Origin: Candidatus Corynebacterium gallistercoris
Lineage (GTDB): Bacteria; Actinomycetota; Actinomycetes; Mycobacteriales; Mycobacteriaceae
DNA length: 43,669 bases
NCBI GenBank assembly: GCA_019114175.1
Contig: DXFZ01000084.1
Coordinates: forward strand, 1 to 43,669
Reading direction: 5' to 3'
In this document: piece by piece, positions 1 to 8,121 of the stretch
Layout of the letters: the number at the start of each line of letters is the position of its first letter
Numbering within the stretch: the first letter of the stretch is position 1
Position numbers and translations under genes: made by a program
The notes under the pieces: model-generated
Database searches by the model: none
What the model saw: only the letters and a program-made list of their open reading frames with translations
Told to the model about the DNA's origin: nothing

Positions 1-1
1 G

Positions 2-979
2 GATGATCTTTTAACCTCGAGTGTCTTGGTGGCGACATGTCCGGTCGTCGTTGCTCCTGCGATGCACACCGAGATGTGGCTTAACCCAGCCACGCAGGCC
101 AACGTGGCCACGCTGCGCTCGCGTGGCATTACCGTGCTGGAGCCGGCCCACGGGAGGCTGACGGGCGTTGATACCGGCCCGGGGCGTCTGCCGGAACCGG
201 ATCACATCGGCGAACTCGCCGTGGGGGTTGCGGAGCGTCCGCGCTTGTTTACCCACAATCTCAGTGGCCAGCGGGTGCTCATCAGTGCCGGGGGAACCCA
301 CGAACCGCTTGATCCCGTTCGCTACCTGGGGAATGCGTCTTCTGGTCGTCAGGGGTTTGCTTTGGCTGATGTGGCCGCACAACGAGGTGCGAACGTCACG
401 CTTGTCGCGGGCTTTACCGAGGATCTTCCCGTGCCTTCCGGGGCGCGGGTGATAAGGGTGAAGACAGCCCGTGAGATGAAGGAGGTCATGGACGAGCAGG
501 CCCGCCAGGCGGACGTCGTCATCATGGCTGCCGCTGTGGCTGATTATCGCCCGGCCGACGTTGCGGCGACCAAGCTCAAAAAGGGCGGGGAGTCTCAATT
601 AGACCGGTTGGCGCTGGAAGAAAACCCGGATATCCTTGCTGGCTTAGTCCGCCAGCGGAAGGAGGGGAGCCTGGCGGAGGAGACCGTGCTGGTGGGCTTT
701 GCGGCGGAGACCGGGGATGAGAGCGCTAGCCCACTGGATCACGCGCGTGTGAAGTTGCTCAAAAAGGGTTGTGATGCGCTCGTCGCTAACGCGGTTGGCG
801 AGAATAAGGTATTTGGGAAAAAGACCAGCTCGGCGTGGGTTCTCATGCCGGAGGAAAGCACAGGCGATGGTGAAAGTGCCCGTGAGGCCGAGGTGGTAGC
901 GGAGATCCCGGAGGCCTCGAAGCTTCTTGTGGCGGCTAGCATTTGGGATAGCATCGCGTCCGAATTGTTGGGGGTGTAG
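2..979 (+). CDS. coaBC: Bifunctional phosphopantothenoylcysteine decarboxylase / phosphopantothenate-cysteine ligase, 5' truncated
   Basis: The enzyme makes 4'-phosphopantetheine for coenzyme A: the CoaB domain ligates cysteine to 4'-phosphopantothenate with CTP, and the FMN-dependent CoaC domain decarboxylates the product. The reading frame is open to the window edge (it reads DDLLTSSVL before the first TTG at 26), so the gene begins upstream and most of CoaC is missing. The end of CoaC is seen as APAMHTEMW (the PAM-motif region). CoaB follows, with GTHEPLDPVRYLGNASSGRQG-type nucleotide-binding sequence at about base 293 and the VKLLKKGCDALVANAV segment typical of the ligase active site at about base 750. 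It is followed after 88 bases by metK, an order usual in Actinobacteria. The TTG at 26 should not be read as the real start. Confidence 0.95.
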   Translation, partial: DDLLTSSVLVATCPVVVAPAMHTEMWLNPATQANVATLRSRGITVLEPAHGRLTGVDTGPGRLPEPDHIGELAVGVAERPRLFTHNLSGQRVLISAGGTHEPLDPVRYLGNASSGRQGFALADVAAQRGANVTLVAGFTEDLPVPSGARVIRVKTAREMKEVMDEQARQADVVIMAAAVADYRPADVAATKLKKGGESQLDRLALEENPDILAGLVRQRKEGSLAEETVLVGFAAETGDESASPLDHARVKLLKKGCDALVANAVGENKVFGKKTSSAWVLMPEESTGDGESAREAEVVAEIPEASKLLVAASIWDSIASELLGV

Positions 980-1007
980 ATTCTAAGCGGCGAGGTTCCC
1001 TAGCTTT

Positions 1008-1027
1008 TATAGACCGCTTAGTCTATA
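1008..1027. promoter_or_regulatory. McbR-type operator upstream of metK
   Basis: A perfect inverted repeat TATAGAC-N6-GTCTATA contains TAGAC-N6-GTCTA, the consensus bound by McbR, the TetR-family repressor of methionine and cysteine synthesis in C. glutamicum, whose effector is S-adenosylhomocysteine. The right arm overlaps the putative metK -10 box, as expected for repression. The repeat is seen directly; binding by McbR is inferred because the regulator gene is not in the window. Confidence 0.85.
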
Positions 1028-1029
1028 GT
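1024..1029 (+). promoter_or_regulatory. Putative metK -10 box TATAGT
   Basis: TATAGT fits the actinobacterial TANNNT -10 consensus and lies 38 bases before the metK start, giving a 5' leader of roughly 30 bases that carries a purine-rich ribosome binding site (AAAGGAAAAG) just before the TTG. It overlaps the right half of the McbR-type operator. No convincing -35 box was identified. Confidence 0.6.
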
Positions 1030-1032
1030 GAT

Positions 1033-1045
1033 GTATCAAAGATAC
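1033..1045. repeat. Short inverted repeat in the metK leader
   Basis: GTATC-AAA-GATAC is a perfect 5-bp inverted repeat with a 3-base spacer, just downstream of the predicted transcription start and upstream of the ribosome binding site. It is too short for a SAM riboswitch. It could be an additional operator half or chance. Confidence 0.35.
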
Positions 1046-1067
1046 GGCAAGGATAAAGGAAAAGAAG

Positions 1068-2282
1068 TTGTCTCTACGTCTATTCACCAGTGAGTCCGTC
1101 ACTGAGGGGCACCCAGATAAGATCTGTGACGCTATCTCCGACCGGATTTTGGATGCCTTGCTGGACAAAGACCCGGAGGCTCGCGTGGCCGTCGAGACCG
1201 TGGTCACCACCGGCTTGGTCCACGTCGTGGGTGAAATCCGCACCTCTGGTTACGTAGAGATCCGCCAAATCGTCCGCGAAACTTTGCTGGATATTGGGTT
1301 CAACAGCTCTGACATGGGCTTTGATGGCAAGAGCTGCGGCGTCACGGTCGCAGTGGGGGACCAATCCCAGGAAATCGCTTCCGGTGTGGATGGCTCCATC
1401 GAGCTCCGCGAGGCCACTGAGGACGAGGTCGATGAGGAATCCCGGCAAGGGGCTGGCGACCAGGGCCTGATGTTTGGCTACGCTACAGACGAGACTCCTG
1501 AATTCATGCCGCTGCCCATCGCGCTGGCCCACCGCCTGGCCCGCCGCTTGACCGAGGTCCGCAAGTCCAACACTGTCCCTCATCTGCGGCCGGACGGGAA
1601 GACTCAGGTGACCTTCGCTTATGACGCAGAGGGGCTGCCAGTGCACCTGGACACCGTCGTGGTGTCCACCCAGCATGAGCCCAAGGTGAGCCAGGAATGG
1701 CTACACGATCAGATCAAGGAGCATGTGGTCGATTTTTGCCTGAATGAAGCAGGCCTGGAGCACTTGGTTCCGGAGGCTGGCTATGAGCTGCTGGTGAACC
1801 CTTCTGGTTCCTTTGTCGTCGGCGGACCCATGGGTGATGCGGGTCTGACGGGCCGCAAGATCATCGTTGATACCTATGGCGGTATGGCCCGGCATGGCGG
1901 CGGTGCTTTCTCCGGGAAGGATCCCAGCAAGGTAGACCGTTCTGCTGCGTATGCGATGCGCTGGGTAGCAAAGAACATTGTTGCTGCGGGCTTGGCCAAG
2001 CGTGCCGAGGTGCAGGTGGCATATGCCATCGGCCGCGCGAACCCGGTGGGGCTCTACGTTGAGACCTTCGGTACAGAGACTGTGGACGTAGAAAAGATTC
2101 AGCAGGCGGTGACCCAGGTATTTGACCTGCGCCCGGCCGCCATCTTGAGGGAGTTGTCCCTCAAGCGTCCGATCTACTCCGCTACCAGTGCCTATGGCCA
2201 CTTCGGGCGCACCGATGTGGATCTGCCTTGGGAACGTACTGACCGTGCAGAAGCGCTCAAGGATGCCGTAAAATCCGCGTAG
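1068..2282 (+). CDS. metK: S-adenosylmethionine synthetase
   Basis: The enzyme condenses methionine and ATP to S-adenosylmethionine, the main methyl donor. The product is 404 residues, normal for the family. It begins [20 protein letters not shown] with the GHPDK ATP/methionine-binding motif at residues 14-18, and carries the glycine-rich [10 protein letters not shown]-loop-like motif at about 277-285. The start is a TTG at 1068, chosen because the conserved N-terminus (RLFTSESV) begins immediately after it and AAAGGAAAAG lies just upstream. The stop codon is directly abutted by the priA GTG, suggesting co-transcription. Regulation by McbR is likely from the operator over the promoter. Confidence 0.97.
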   Translation: MSLRLFTSESVTEGHPDKICDAISDRILDALLDKDPEARVAVETVVTTGLVHVVGEIRTSGYVEIRQIVRETLLDIGFNSSDMGFDGKSCGVTVAVGDQSQEIASGVDGSIELREATEDEVDEESRQGAGDQGLMFGYATDETPEFMPLPIALAHRLARRLTEVRKSNTVPHLRPDGKTQVTFAYDAEGLPVHLDTVVVSTQHEPKVSQEWLHDQIKEHVVDFCLNEAGLEHLVPEAGYELLVNPSGSFVVGGPMGDAGLTGRKIIVDTYGGMARHGGGAFSGKDPSKVDRSAAYAMRWVAKNIVAAGLAKRAEVQVAYAIGRANPVGLYVETFGTETVDVEKIQQAVTQVFDLRPAAILRELSLKRPIYSATSAYGHFGRTDVDLPWERTDRAEALKDAVKSA

Positions 2283-4337
2283 GTGAATACGTTTCAACAG
2301 CCGATAGCGCGGGTGCTGCCCTTGTTGGGCATCGCCCATCTTGACAGGCTGTTTGATTATTCGGTGCCGGCCAAGTGGGAGGGGCAGGCCAAGGCCGGCG
2401 TTAAAGTTCGGGTTCGGTTCGGCGGCCGGCTCGTCGATGGGATCATCATCGAGCGCAGGCGCCGGACAGATCATCCGGGGGACGTCAAACCGATTGAGCG
2501 CGTTATCAGTCCGGTTGTCGTCATGCCGGAGCGCCTCTGGCAGCTGGTGAATGCTCTGGCCGATCGCTATGCCGGCGTGCGTTCAGATATTGTGCGCAGC
2601 GCCATTCCCAGCCGCCACGCGTCGGCGGAAAAAGCTGGACTATTCGGAGGCGGAAAGGATTGGCCGGATCTGTACGGGGCGCTGACTCCCGTAGAAGATG
2701 TGGCTCGCGACGCTTGGGGCGGCGCGCAGACAGCCTTGGAGCCCTATGTCCACGGTGGCGCATTTCTCTCCGCCGTTGCTGCAGGCAAGGCCGCCCGCGC
2801 GTCCCTTTTGGCGGCACCTGGGCATGACTATGAGGCCATCGTGGCCGCAGTGGCTGCTGCGTGCGCGTGGAACCCAGCCGAAACCGGTGGCGGAGTGCTG
2901 ATCATCGTACCACATCAGCGCCATGTGGACCGGCTCCATGCTCAGTTGTCTGCCTTCGTCAGCTCTCAGCAAATCGTGACGCTCACAGCCTCCGTGGGAC
3001 CCAGCGCGCGCTACCGGCGTTACATGGCCATCGTGCAAGGCCAGGCGCGCATTGTCATCGGCACCCGTTCTGCCGCGACCGCGCCAGTGCACAACCTGCG
3101 CCTCGTCTGCATCGTCGGCGAATCCGATGACAACCTCGTGGATCCACGGACGCCCTATATGCACGCCAGAGACGTGGCAATCATGCACGCGGAGCAGCAC
3201 GGAGCGGCAGTCCTCATCGCCGGCGTCCACCGTTCTGCAGAAGTCCACAAGCTCGTTTCCGGCGGAGGGTTCCACGACCTTCTGCCCGCCCGTGACGTGC
3301 TCCGCTCCCGGTTACCGTGGCTGCGCGGTCTGGGGGAAACTGATGCTCAAATGGAAAGGGAAATCCACAACCCAGGTGCTCGCATCCCCTCCATTGGTTT
3401 TGAGGCACTGCGGGCGGCGATTGACAACAACCGGCCTTGCCTCATCCACGTGCCTCGGCGCGGATATGCGCCAGCCTTGGCCTGTTCCTCCTGCCGCGCT
3501 CCCGCGCGCTGCCGCCGGTGCAATGGTCCCCTGGAACTGCATGAAGGTCACCAGGCGCAACCGCCACAATGCCGCTGGTGCGGGACCCTCGCCGGAAATT
3601 TCCGCTGCTCGGAATGCGGCAACAGGGGCTTGCGGATGTCCGTGATTGGCCAAGACCGCACGGCCGAAGAATTGGGAAGGGCCTTTCCTGGTGTCCCGGT
3701 CATCACCTCGGGAGGCTCCCGGGTGGTAGACGAGGTTCCGAACAAGGCCGGCATCGTCGTCGCCACCCCCGGTGCCGAACCGCGGGTGCAGGATGGTCTG
3801 TACGCTGCGTGCGTCATCGTGGATCCCTGGATACCCCTCCATCGCCAAGACCTCCGGGCGGCGGAAACCGCGCTGCGGCACTGGTTGGAAGCCGCGGCAC
3901 TGGTGGACAGTCATGCGGAGGGCGGAAGGTGCATCGTCGCGGCCTCGGCCGGGCTGGAGATTGTGCAGCGTCTCATCCGCTGGGATCCCGTGGGCGCAGC
4001 CGCCCGCGAATTGGCGGTGCGCAGGGAGGCGAGCTTTCCGCCGGCCGTCGCCGTCGCCGCGATTGACGGTACCCGGGCAGGCATAGAGCAATTGCAAGAG
4101 GCATGGGAGATGCCACCCGGCACTGAGTTGTTGGGCCCAGTCGACCTTCCCCAGGGCATTCGCCCACCAGCCGGCATGGACAAGGCTGGGCCGCAGGAGG
4201 TGCCGCAGCGCCTCATCGTTCGCCTTGCGGATGCCCACGCCTTGGGGGCCTCCCTGCGGCAGGCGCAGTCTGTCCGCTCCACGGCGAAGACTCTCCACCC
4301 CCTCCGGGTGGTCATCGATCCGGTGCGTATCGGCTAA
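2283..4337 (+). CDS. priA: Primosomal protein N' (PriA-like replication restart protein, helicase motifs degenerate)
   Basis: PriA-family proteins reload the replisome at stalled forks. This 684-residue protein has the N-terminal DNA-binding domain start (ARVLPLLGIAHLDRLFDYSVP) and the zinc-binding cysteine clusters (CSSC, CRRC, CRWC, CSEC around residues 400-445) typical of the family. The expected Walker A lysine region reads LLAAPGHDYEAI, and the DEEH box region reads IVGESDD, so ATP-dependent helicase activity is unlikely. This loss is known for actinobacterial PriA. The GTG at 2283 follows the metK stop with no gap. The last bases contain the putative promoter of def. Confidence 0.93.
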   Translation: MNTFQQPIARVLPLLGIAHLDRLFDYSVPAKWEGQAKAGVKVRVRFGGRLVDGIIIERRRRTDHPGDVKPIERVISPVVVMPERLWQLVNALADRYAGVRSDIVRSAIPSRHASAEKAGLFGGGKDWPDLYGALTPVEDVARDAWGGAQTALEPYVHGGAFLSAVAAGKAARASLLAAPGHDYEAIVAAVAAACAWNPAETGGGVLIIVPHQRHVDRLHAQLSAFVSSQQIVTLTASVGPSARYRRYMAIVQGQARIVIGTRSAATAPVHNLRLVCIVGESDDNLVDPRTPYMHARDVAIMHAEQHGAAVLIAGVHRSAEVHKLVSGGGFHDLLPARDVLRSRLPWLRGLGETDAQMEREIHNPGARIPSIGFEALRAAIDNNRPCLIHVPRRGYAPALACSSCRAPARCRRCNGPLELHEGHQAQPPQCRWCGTLAGNFRCSECGNRGLRMSVIGQDRTAEELGRAFPGVPVITSGGSRVVDEVPNKAGIVVATPGAEPRVQDGLYAACVIVDPWIPLHRQDLRAAETALRHWLEAAALVDSHAEGGRCIVAASAGLEIVQRLIRWDPVGAAARELAVRREASFPPAVAVAAIDGTRAGIEQLQEAWEMPPGTELLGPVDLPQGIRPPAGMDKAGPQEVPQRLIVRLADAHALGASLRQAQSVRSTAKTLHPLRVVIDPVRIG

Positions 4338-4340
4338 TCT
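4335..4340 (+). promoter_or_regulatory. Putative -10 box for a leaderless def transcript
   Basis: TAATCT overlaps the priA stop codon and lies exactly 7 bases before the def ATG, so transcription would begin at or next to the start codon. There is no Shine-Dalgarno-like sequence in the gap (GTTGAGC). This matches the leaderless arrangement common in corynebacteria. Confidence 0.6.
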
Positions 4341-4347
4341 GTTGAGC

Positions 4348-4854
4348 ATGACTGTCCTACCCATGCGCTATTTCGGTGACCCCGTGCTGCTTACCACAGC
4401 TGACCCCATTTCTGCCAACGATGTGGGAAGTGACACCCTGCGCACGCTGGTCAGAGACATGGTGGACACCATGAATCACTACGGTGGGGTGGGCCTCGCG
4501 GCCAACCAGGTCGGCATTACTCGCCGCGTCTTCGTGTTCGATTGCGAAGGGGATGCCGGCCACGTCATCAACCCCACCTGGGAGGCGATCGGGGAGGACG
4601 TGCAGACCGGCCAGGAAGGCTGCCTGTCTATCCCCGATGTCCGCGGGGAAGTCACCCGCGCACACCGCGTCCGGCTCCGCGGAACCACTGTGGATGGGGA
4701 GCCGATCGACCGCGAGGTGGAGGGCCTTCTGGCCCGCTGTGTTCAGCATGAAACCGATCACCTCAATGGGGTGCTCTTCTTCCGCCACCTCGCACCGGAA
4801 CAGCGCAAGGCCGCCATGCAACAGATCAGGAGCTCCGAATGGTTCAACCAGTAA
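4348..4854 (+). CDS. def: Peptide deformylase
   Basis: Removes the N-formyl group from nascent proteins in the cytosol, using a metal bound by one Cys and two His. The 168-residue product has all three family motifs: GVGLAANQ at 47-54, EGCLS at 90-94 (metal ligand C92) and QHETDH at 133-138 (H134, H138, catalytic E135). The ATG at 4348 was chosen over upstream in-frame starts because the upstream extension lies inside priA and has no homology; MTVLPMRYFGDPVL is a normal deformylase N-terminus. The gene overlaps fmt by 16 bases; fmt provides the reverse chemistry on initiator tRNA. Confidence 0.96.
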   Translation: MTVLPMRYFGDPVLLTTADPISANDVGSDTLRTLVRDMVDTMNHYGGVGLAANQVGITRRVFVFDCEGDAGHVINPTWEAIGEDVQTGQEGCLSIPDVRGEVTRAHRVRLRGTTVDGEPIDREVEGLLARCVQHETDHLNGVLFFRHLAPEQRKAAMQQIRSSEWFNQ

Positions 4855-5846
4855 AGATCCTCTTCGCAGGTACCCCCGCCCCCGCAGCGCAGGCTCTCCG
4901 TGCCTTGCTGGCCGATGATCGGCTGGAGGTCGTGGCCGTGATCACCCAGCCGGATGCGGCGAAGGGACGCGGCCGCACGCTCCACCCGTCGCCCGTCGCG
5001 GAAGTCGCTCGAGAGCACGGTCTGGACACCCACAAGTGGCCCAGCCTGAAGCAGGACGCAGACTCCGGTGCGGAGGTTCGGGAGCAGTTCCGCAGCTATG
5101 CGGACGCAGGAGTCCAGGCTATCGCCGTGGTGGCCTACGGAAACCTCATCCCCGCGGATCTGTTGGGCGTGGTGCCCCAGGGCTGGATCAACTTGCACTA
5201 CTCCCTGTTGCCGCGGTGGCGGGGTGCCGCGCCGGTGCAGGCAGCCATCGCCGCCGGTGATGCCATCACTGGCACTTCCACATTCCGGATCGGACAAGGC
5301 TTGGATACTGGGCCGGTGATCGCGACCGCTACCCGCCCCATCACGGACACTGATACCACCGCCGATCTTCTGGAGGCCTTGACCGATCTCGGCGGCCCCT
5401 TGTTGGCCGATTCCCTGGTGGACTTAGCTCACGGTACGGCCGAATTGTCCCCTCAGGATGACGCTGCGGCCACCCACGCGCCCAAGATCGCGTCTGCCGA
5501 TGCGGAGATTGATTGGCGGGCTCCCGCGGAGGTCATCCAGCGCCGCGCCCGCGCGCATTCCCCGGCGCCTGGGGCGTGGTCCATGCTGGAAGGAAAGCGC
5601 TTCAAACTGGGCCTCATGCGGGTCGTTGACAAGGAAGATTCTGGGGGCGACGCCACCCCGGCCATCCCCGGCACCCTCTATTCCTGGGATGGGAGCGTCT
5701 TCGTCACCACGGGGACAACGCCGGTGGAAGTCCTTCAGGTTCAGCCACCGGGGAAGAAGATGATGGCCGCCACCGATTGGGCGCGTGGCCAGCAGCAGCT
5801 GGTGGCATCCCAGCCCACGTTCACTTCAACAACTCAAGAAGGGTAG
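4839..5846 (+). CDS. fmt: Methionyl-tRNA formyltransferase
   Basis: Transfers a formyl group from 10-formyl-tetrahydrofolate to Met-tRNA(fMet). The product has 335 residues. It begins VKILFAGTPAPAAQAL, the usual formyltransferase fold start, and carries the active-site segment SLLPRWRG from residue 122, preceded by the conserved NLHY. A C-terminal tRNA-binding domain occupies roughly residues 205-320. The ATG overlaps the end of def by 16 bases, with AGGAG a few bases before it inside def, so the two are translationally linked. rsmB follows after 15 bases. Confidence 0.96.
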   Translation: MVQPVKILFAGTPAPAAQALRALLADDRLEVVAVITQPDAAKGRGRTLHPSPVAEVAREHGLDTHKWPSLKQDADSGAEVREQFRSYADAGVQAIAVVAYGNLIPADLLGVVPQGWINLHYSLLPRWRGAAPVQAAIAAGDAITGTSTFRIGQGLDTGPVIATATRPITDTDTTADLLEALTDLGGPLLADSLVDLAHGTAELSPQDDAAATHAPKIASADAEIDWRAPAEVIQRRARAHSPAPGAWSMLEGKRFKLGLMRVVDKEDSGGDATPAIPGTLYSWDGSVFVTTGTTPVEVLQVQPPGKKMMAATDWARGQQQLVASQPTFTSTTQEG

Positions 5847-5861
5847 GCGAGTTTCCGCACC

Positions 5862-7409
5862 ATGGGTGGTTTCCGATCCCGCGCCGCGTCCAACCGTGAC
5901 AACTCCTCCGGCAGCCAGCCGGCACGCTCCGGCATGTCCAAGGGCTACCAGCAGCGCCGCAGCGCAGACAAGAAGATGAAGGCCAAGTCCCACGGCAGTG
6001 GGGACAGGGTGCGCGACGTTGCCTTTACGGCGCTACAGGCTGTGACGGTGGAAGAAGCGTTCGGCAACATTGTCTTGCCGCAGCTGCTGAAGGAGCACAA
6101 GTTGTCCGGCAGGGACGCCGCGTTCGCCACGGAACTGACCTACGGCACGCTGCGCGCTGCTGGATTGCTGGACGCGGTGATTGAGAAGGCGTCCGGCCGC
6201 CCGGTCGGCAAGATCGATTCCATCGTGCTGGATATCCTGCGCCTGGGCACCTACCAGATCCTGCGCACGCGCGTGGATGACCACGCGGCGGTGCACACCT
6301 CCGTGGAGCTGGCCAAGGCCCATGGGGCCGCGCCGGCCAAGGGCTTCGTCAACGGTGTGTTGCGGACGATCACGAGGAGCACCCCCGAGCAGTGGCTGGA
6401 CAGGGTCGCCGGAGGAGAGGGCCTCGCTGACCTGGCATTGCGCCACGCTCACCCGGAGTGGATCGCCGAGGTGTTTAACGATGCGCTGAGTGGGGCGGGG
6501 GAGACGGGGGTGGCGTCGCAGCTAGAAGAAGCACTGCGAGCCGATGACGAACGCCCACGAGTGCACCTCGCCGCCCGGCCAGGCCAGATGAGCGCAGAGG
6601 AGTTGGCGCTGGTCACAGGGGGAGATGAGGGGCGATACTCCCCGTATGCCGTGTACGTGGATCACGGTGCTCCGGGAGACTTGGAGCCCGTGCGTGATGG
6701 GCTGGCGACAGTCCAGGACGAGGGCAGCCAGCTCATCGCCCTGGCAGTGACGCGCGCGCCGCTTGAGCGCGAGGATCAGGGCAGGTGGCTGGATCTCTGC
6801 GCTGGCCCTGGCGGCAAGACCGGCTTCATGGCGGCGTGGGCGATGGGTGAGCAAGCGCGGGTGGATGCGGTGGAGCTCGCGCCGCACCGTGCGGAGTTGG
6901 TGCGCAAGTCCGTGCGGGATCTGCCGGTGGATGTTCATGTGGGCGACGGCCGTTACCCGGCCAGCATCGACACGTTAGATATACCGTCCGGTGGCTTTGA
7001 TCGGGTTCTCGTGGACGCACCGTGTACTGGCTTGGGTGCGCTCCGCCGCCGCCCGGAGGCCCGATGGCGCAAGTCCCCGGAGGACGTGGCACCCCTGGTG
7101 ACGCTGCAAAAGGAACTGCTCCGCGCAGCGCTGGCCGCTACTGCCGAGGGCGGGGTGACCGTCTATTCGACGTGCTCGCCGCATCCACAGGAGACGAGTG
7201 CCGTGGTGCGCGCCATCGCTGCGGAGACGGGTGCGGAGATCCTGGACACCGCCAGCCTTGTGCCCGAGGTCGATGGGCTGGAGCCCGGACCATTCGTGCA
7301 GCTTTGGCCACACAAGCATGGCACGGACGCGATGTTCTTCGCGGCACTGCGCCCCGCACGCAAAGATTCGGCCGGCCGGCGAGCGGATGCAGAGACGGAA
7401 GTAGAGTAG
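5862..7409 (+). CDS. rsmB: 16S rRNA (cytosine-5) methyltransferase, RsmB/Sun family
   Basis: A SAM-dependent methyltransferase of the RsmB (Fmu/Sun) family, which methylates C967 of 16S rRNA. The 515-residue protein has a charged, low-complexity N-terminal tail (about residues 1-45), a NusB-like RNA-binding domain (about 45-180) and a Rossmann methyltransferase domain. The SAM-binding segment LDLCAGPGGKTGFMA is at about residue 310. The two catalytic cysteines are present: C388 in DAPCTGLG (motif IV) and C438 in STCSPH (motif VI). The ATG at 5862 is preceded by a weak purine stretch, and a later start is possible because the tail is not conserved. Confidence 0.93.
   Translation: MGGFRSRAASNRDNSSGSQPARSGMSKGYQQRRSADKKMKAKSHGSGDRVRDVAFTALQAVTVEEAFGNIVLPQLLKEHKLSGRDAAFATELTYGTLRAAGLLDAVIEKASGRPVGKIDSIVLDILRLGTYQILRTRVDDHAAVHTSVELAKAHGAAPAKGFVNGVLRTITRSTPEQWLDRVAGGEGLADLALRHAHPEWIAEVFNDALSGAGETGVASQLEEALRADDERPRVHLAARPGQMSAEELALVTGGDEGRYSPYAVYVDHGAPGDLEPVRDGLATVQDEGSQLIALAVTRAPLEREDQGRWLDLCAGPGGKTGFMAAWAMGEQARVDAVELAPHRAELVRKSVRDLPVDVHVGDGRYPASIDTLDIPSGGFDRVLVDAPCTGLGALRRRPEARWRKSPEDVAPLVTLQKELLRAALAATAEGGVTVYSTCSPHPQETSAVVRAIAAETGAEILDTASLVPEVDGLEPGPFVQLWPHKHGTDAMFFAALRPARKDSAGRRADAETEVE
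7402..7407 (+). promoter_or_regulatory. Putative -10 box for a leaderless rpe transcript
   Basis: TAGAGT lies at the end of rsmB, 7 bases before the rpe ATG at 7415. The AGAGG that follows is only 2 bases from the ATG, too close to act as a normal ribosome binding site, which favours leaderless transcription. Confidence 0.55.
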
Positions 7410-7414
7410 AGGCC

Positions 7415-8098
7415 ATGACACAGCAGACACTCATTGCGCCGTCCATCCTGGCTGCAGACTTCGCGGATCTAGCAGCAAGCGCCGGGCGCGCGCACAACGC
7501 GGACTGGTTGCACATTGACGTGATGGACGGGCACTTTGTCCCCAACCTCTCCTTCGGCCTGCCGGTCGCGAAATCCCTGGTGCCGCACACCGATAAGCAC
7601 CTCGACGTGCACCTCATGATCGAAGACCCTGCGCGGTGGGCCCCGGATTACGCGACGGACTTTGACTCCGTGACCTTCCACCTGGAGGCCGTGGATGACG
7701 TGCGCAGCGCCGTGGAGTTGGCTGCGACGCTCCGGGAAGCCGGGACCAAGGCCGGGGTTTCCATCAAGCCCAACACGCCGGTGGAGCCACTGCTGGATCA
7801 CCTGGCAGCGTTTGACCTGGTTCTGGTCATGAGCGTGGAACCGGGCTTTGGTGGCCAGGCATTCATGCCAGAAGTTCTGGATAAGGTGCGCGCCTTGCGC
7901 GCCGCGATTGATGCCCAGGGCGTGGACACGCTCATCGAAATCGATGGTGGCATCGGCGTGGAGACTGCAGTCCCTTCCGCCGAGGCGGGGGTGGATGTCT
8001 ACGTTGCCGGTTCCAGCGTCTACGGGGCTGCGGACCCCGCGGCGGCGGTGGACGCCATCCGCGCGGCTGCCGAGGGCGCTGCGGCGGGCAGCAAGTAG
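7415..8098 (+). CDS. rpe: Ribulose-phosphate 3-epimerase
   Basis: Interconverts ribulose 5-phosphate and xylulose 5-phosphate in the pentose phosphate pathway. The 227-residue TIM-barrel protein shows the family signatures: LIAPSILAADFADLA at the N-terminus, HIDVMDGHFVPN at 33-44 with metal and catalytic residues, SVEPGFGGQAF in the middle and EIDGGIG followed by AGSSVYG near the C-terminus (phosphate binding). The ATG at 7415 gives the standard N-terminus; the longer open frame upstream is inside rsmB and is not coding. Its position next to ribD links supply of ribulose 5-phosphate to riboflavin synthesis. Confidence 0.96.
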   Translation: MTQQTLIAPSILAADFADLAASAGRAHNADWLHIDVMDGHFVPNLSFGLPVAKSLVPHTDKHLDVHLMIEDPARWAPDYATDFDSVTFHLEAVDDVRSAVELAATLREAGTKAGVSIKPNTPVEPLLDHLAAFDLVLVMSVEPGFGGQAFMPEVLDKVRALRAAIDAQGVDTLIEIDGGIGVETAVPSAEAGVDVYVAGSSVYGAADPAAAVDAIRAAAEGAAAGSK

Positions 8099-8121
8099 TC
8101 CAACAGTAGAGGCCCAGAGCA

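Noticed and set aside
980..1067. SAM riboswitch upstream of metK
   Set aside because: The leader is only about 30-40 bases and lacks SAM aptamer helices; the signal present is a protein operator.
1701..2474. Long minus-strand open frame opposite metK/priA
   Set aside because: It is antisense to two well-supported genes, has a composition typical of translated reverse strand in high-GC DNA, and shows no recognisable motif.
3312..4364. 350-residue minus-strand open frame opposite priA
   Set aside because: Shadow of priA in a GC-rich region; low-complexity Arg/Gly-rich translation, no homology recognised.
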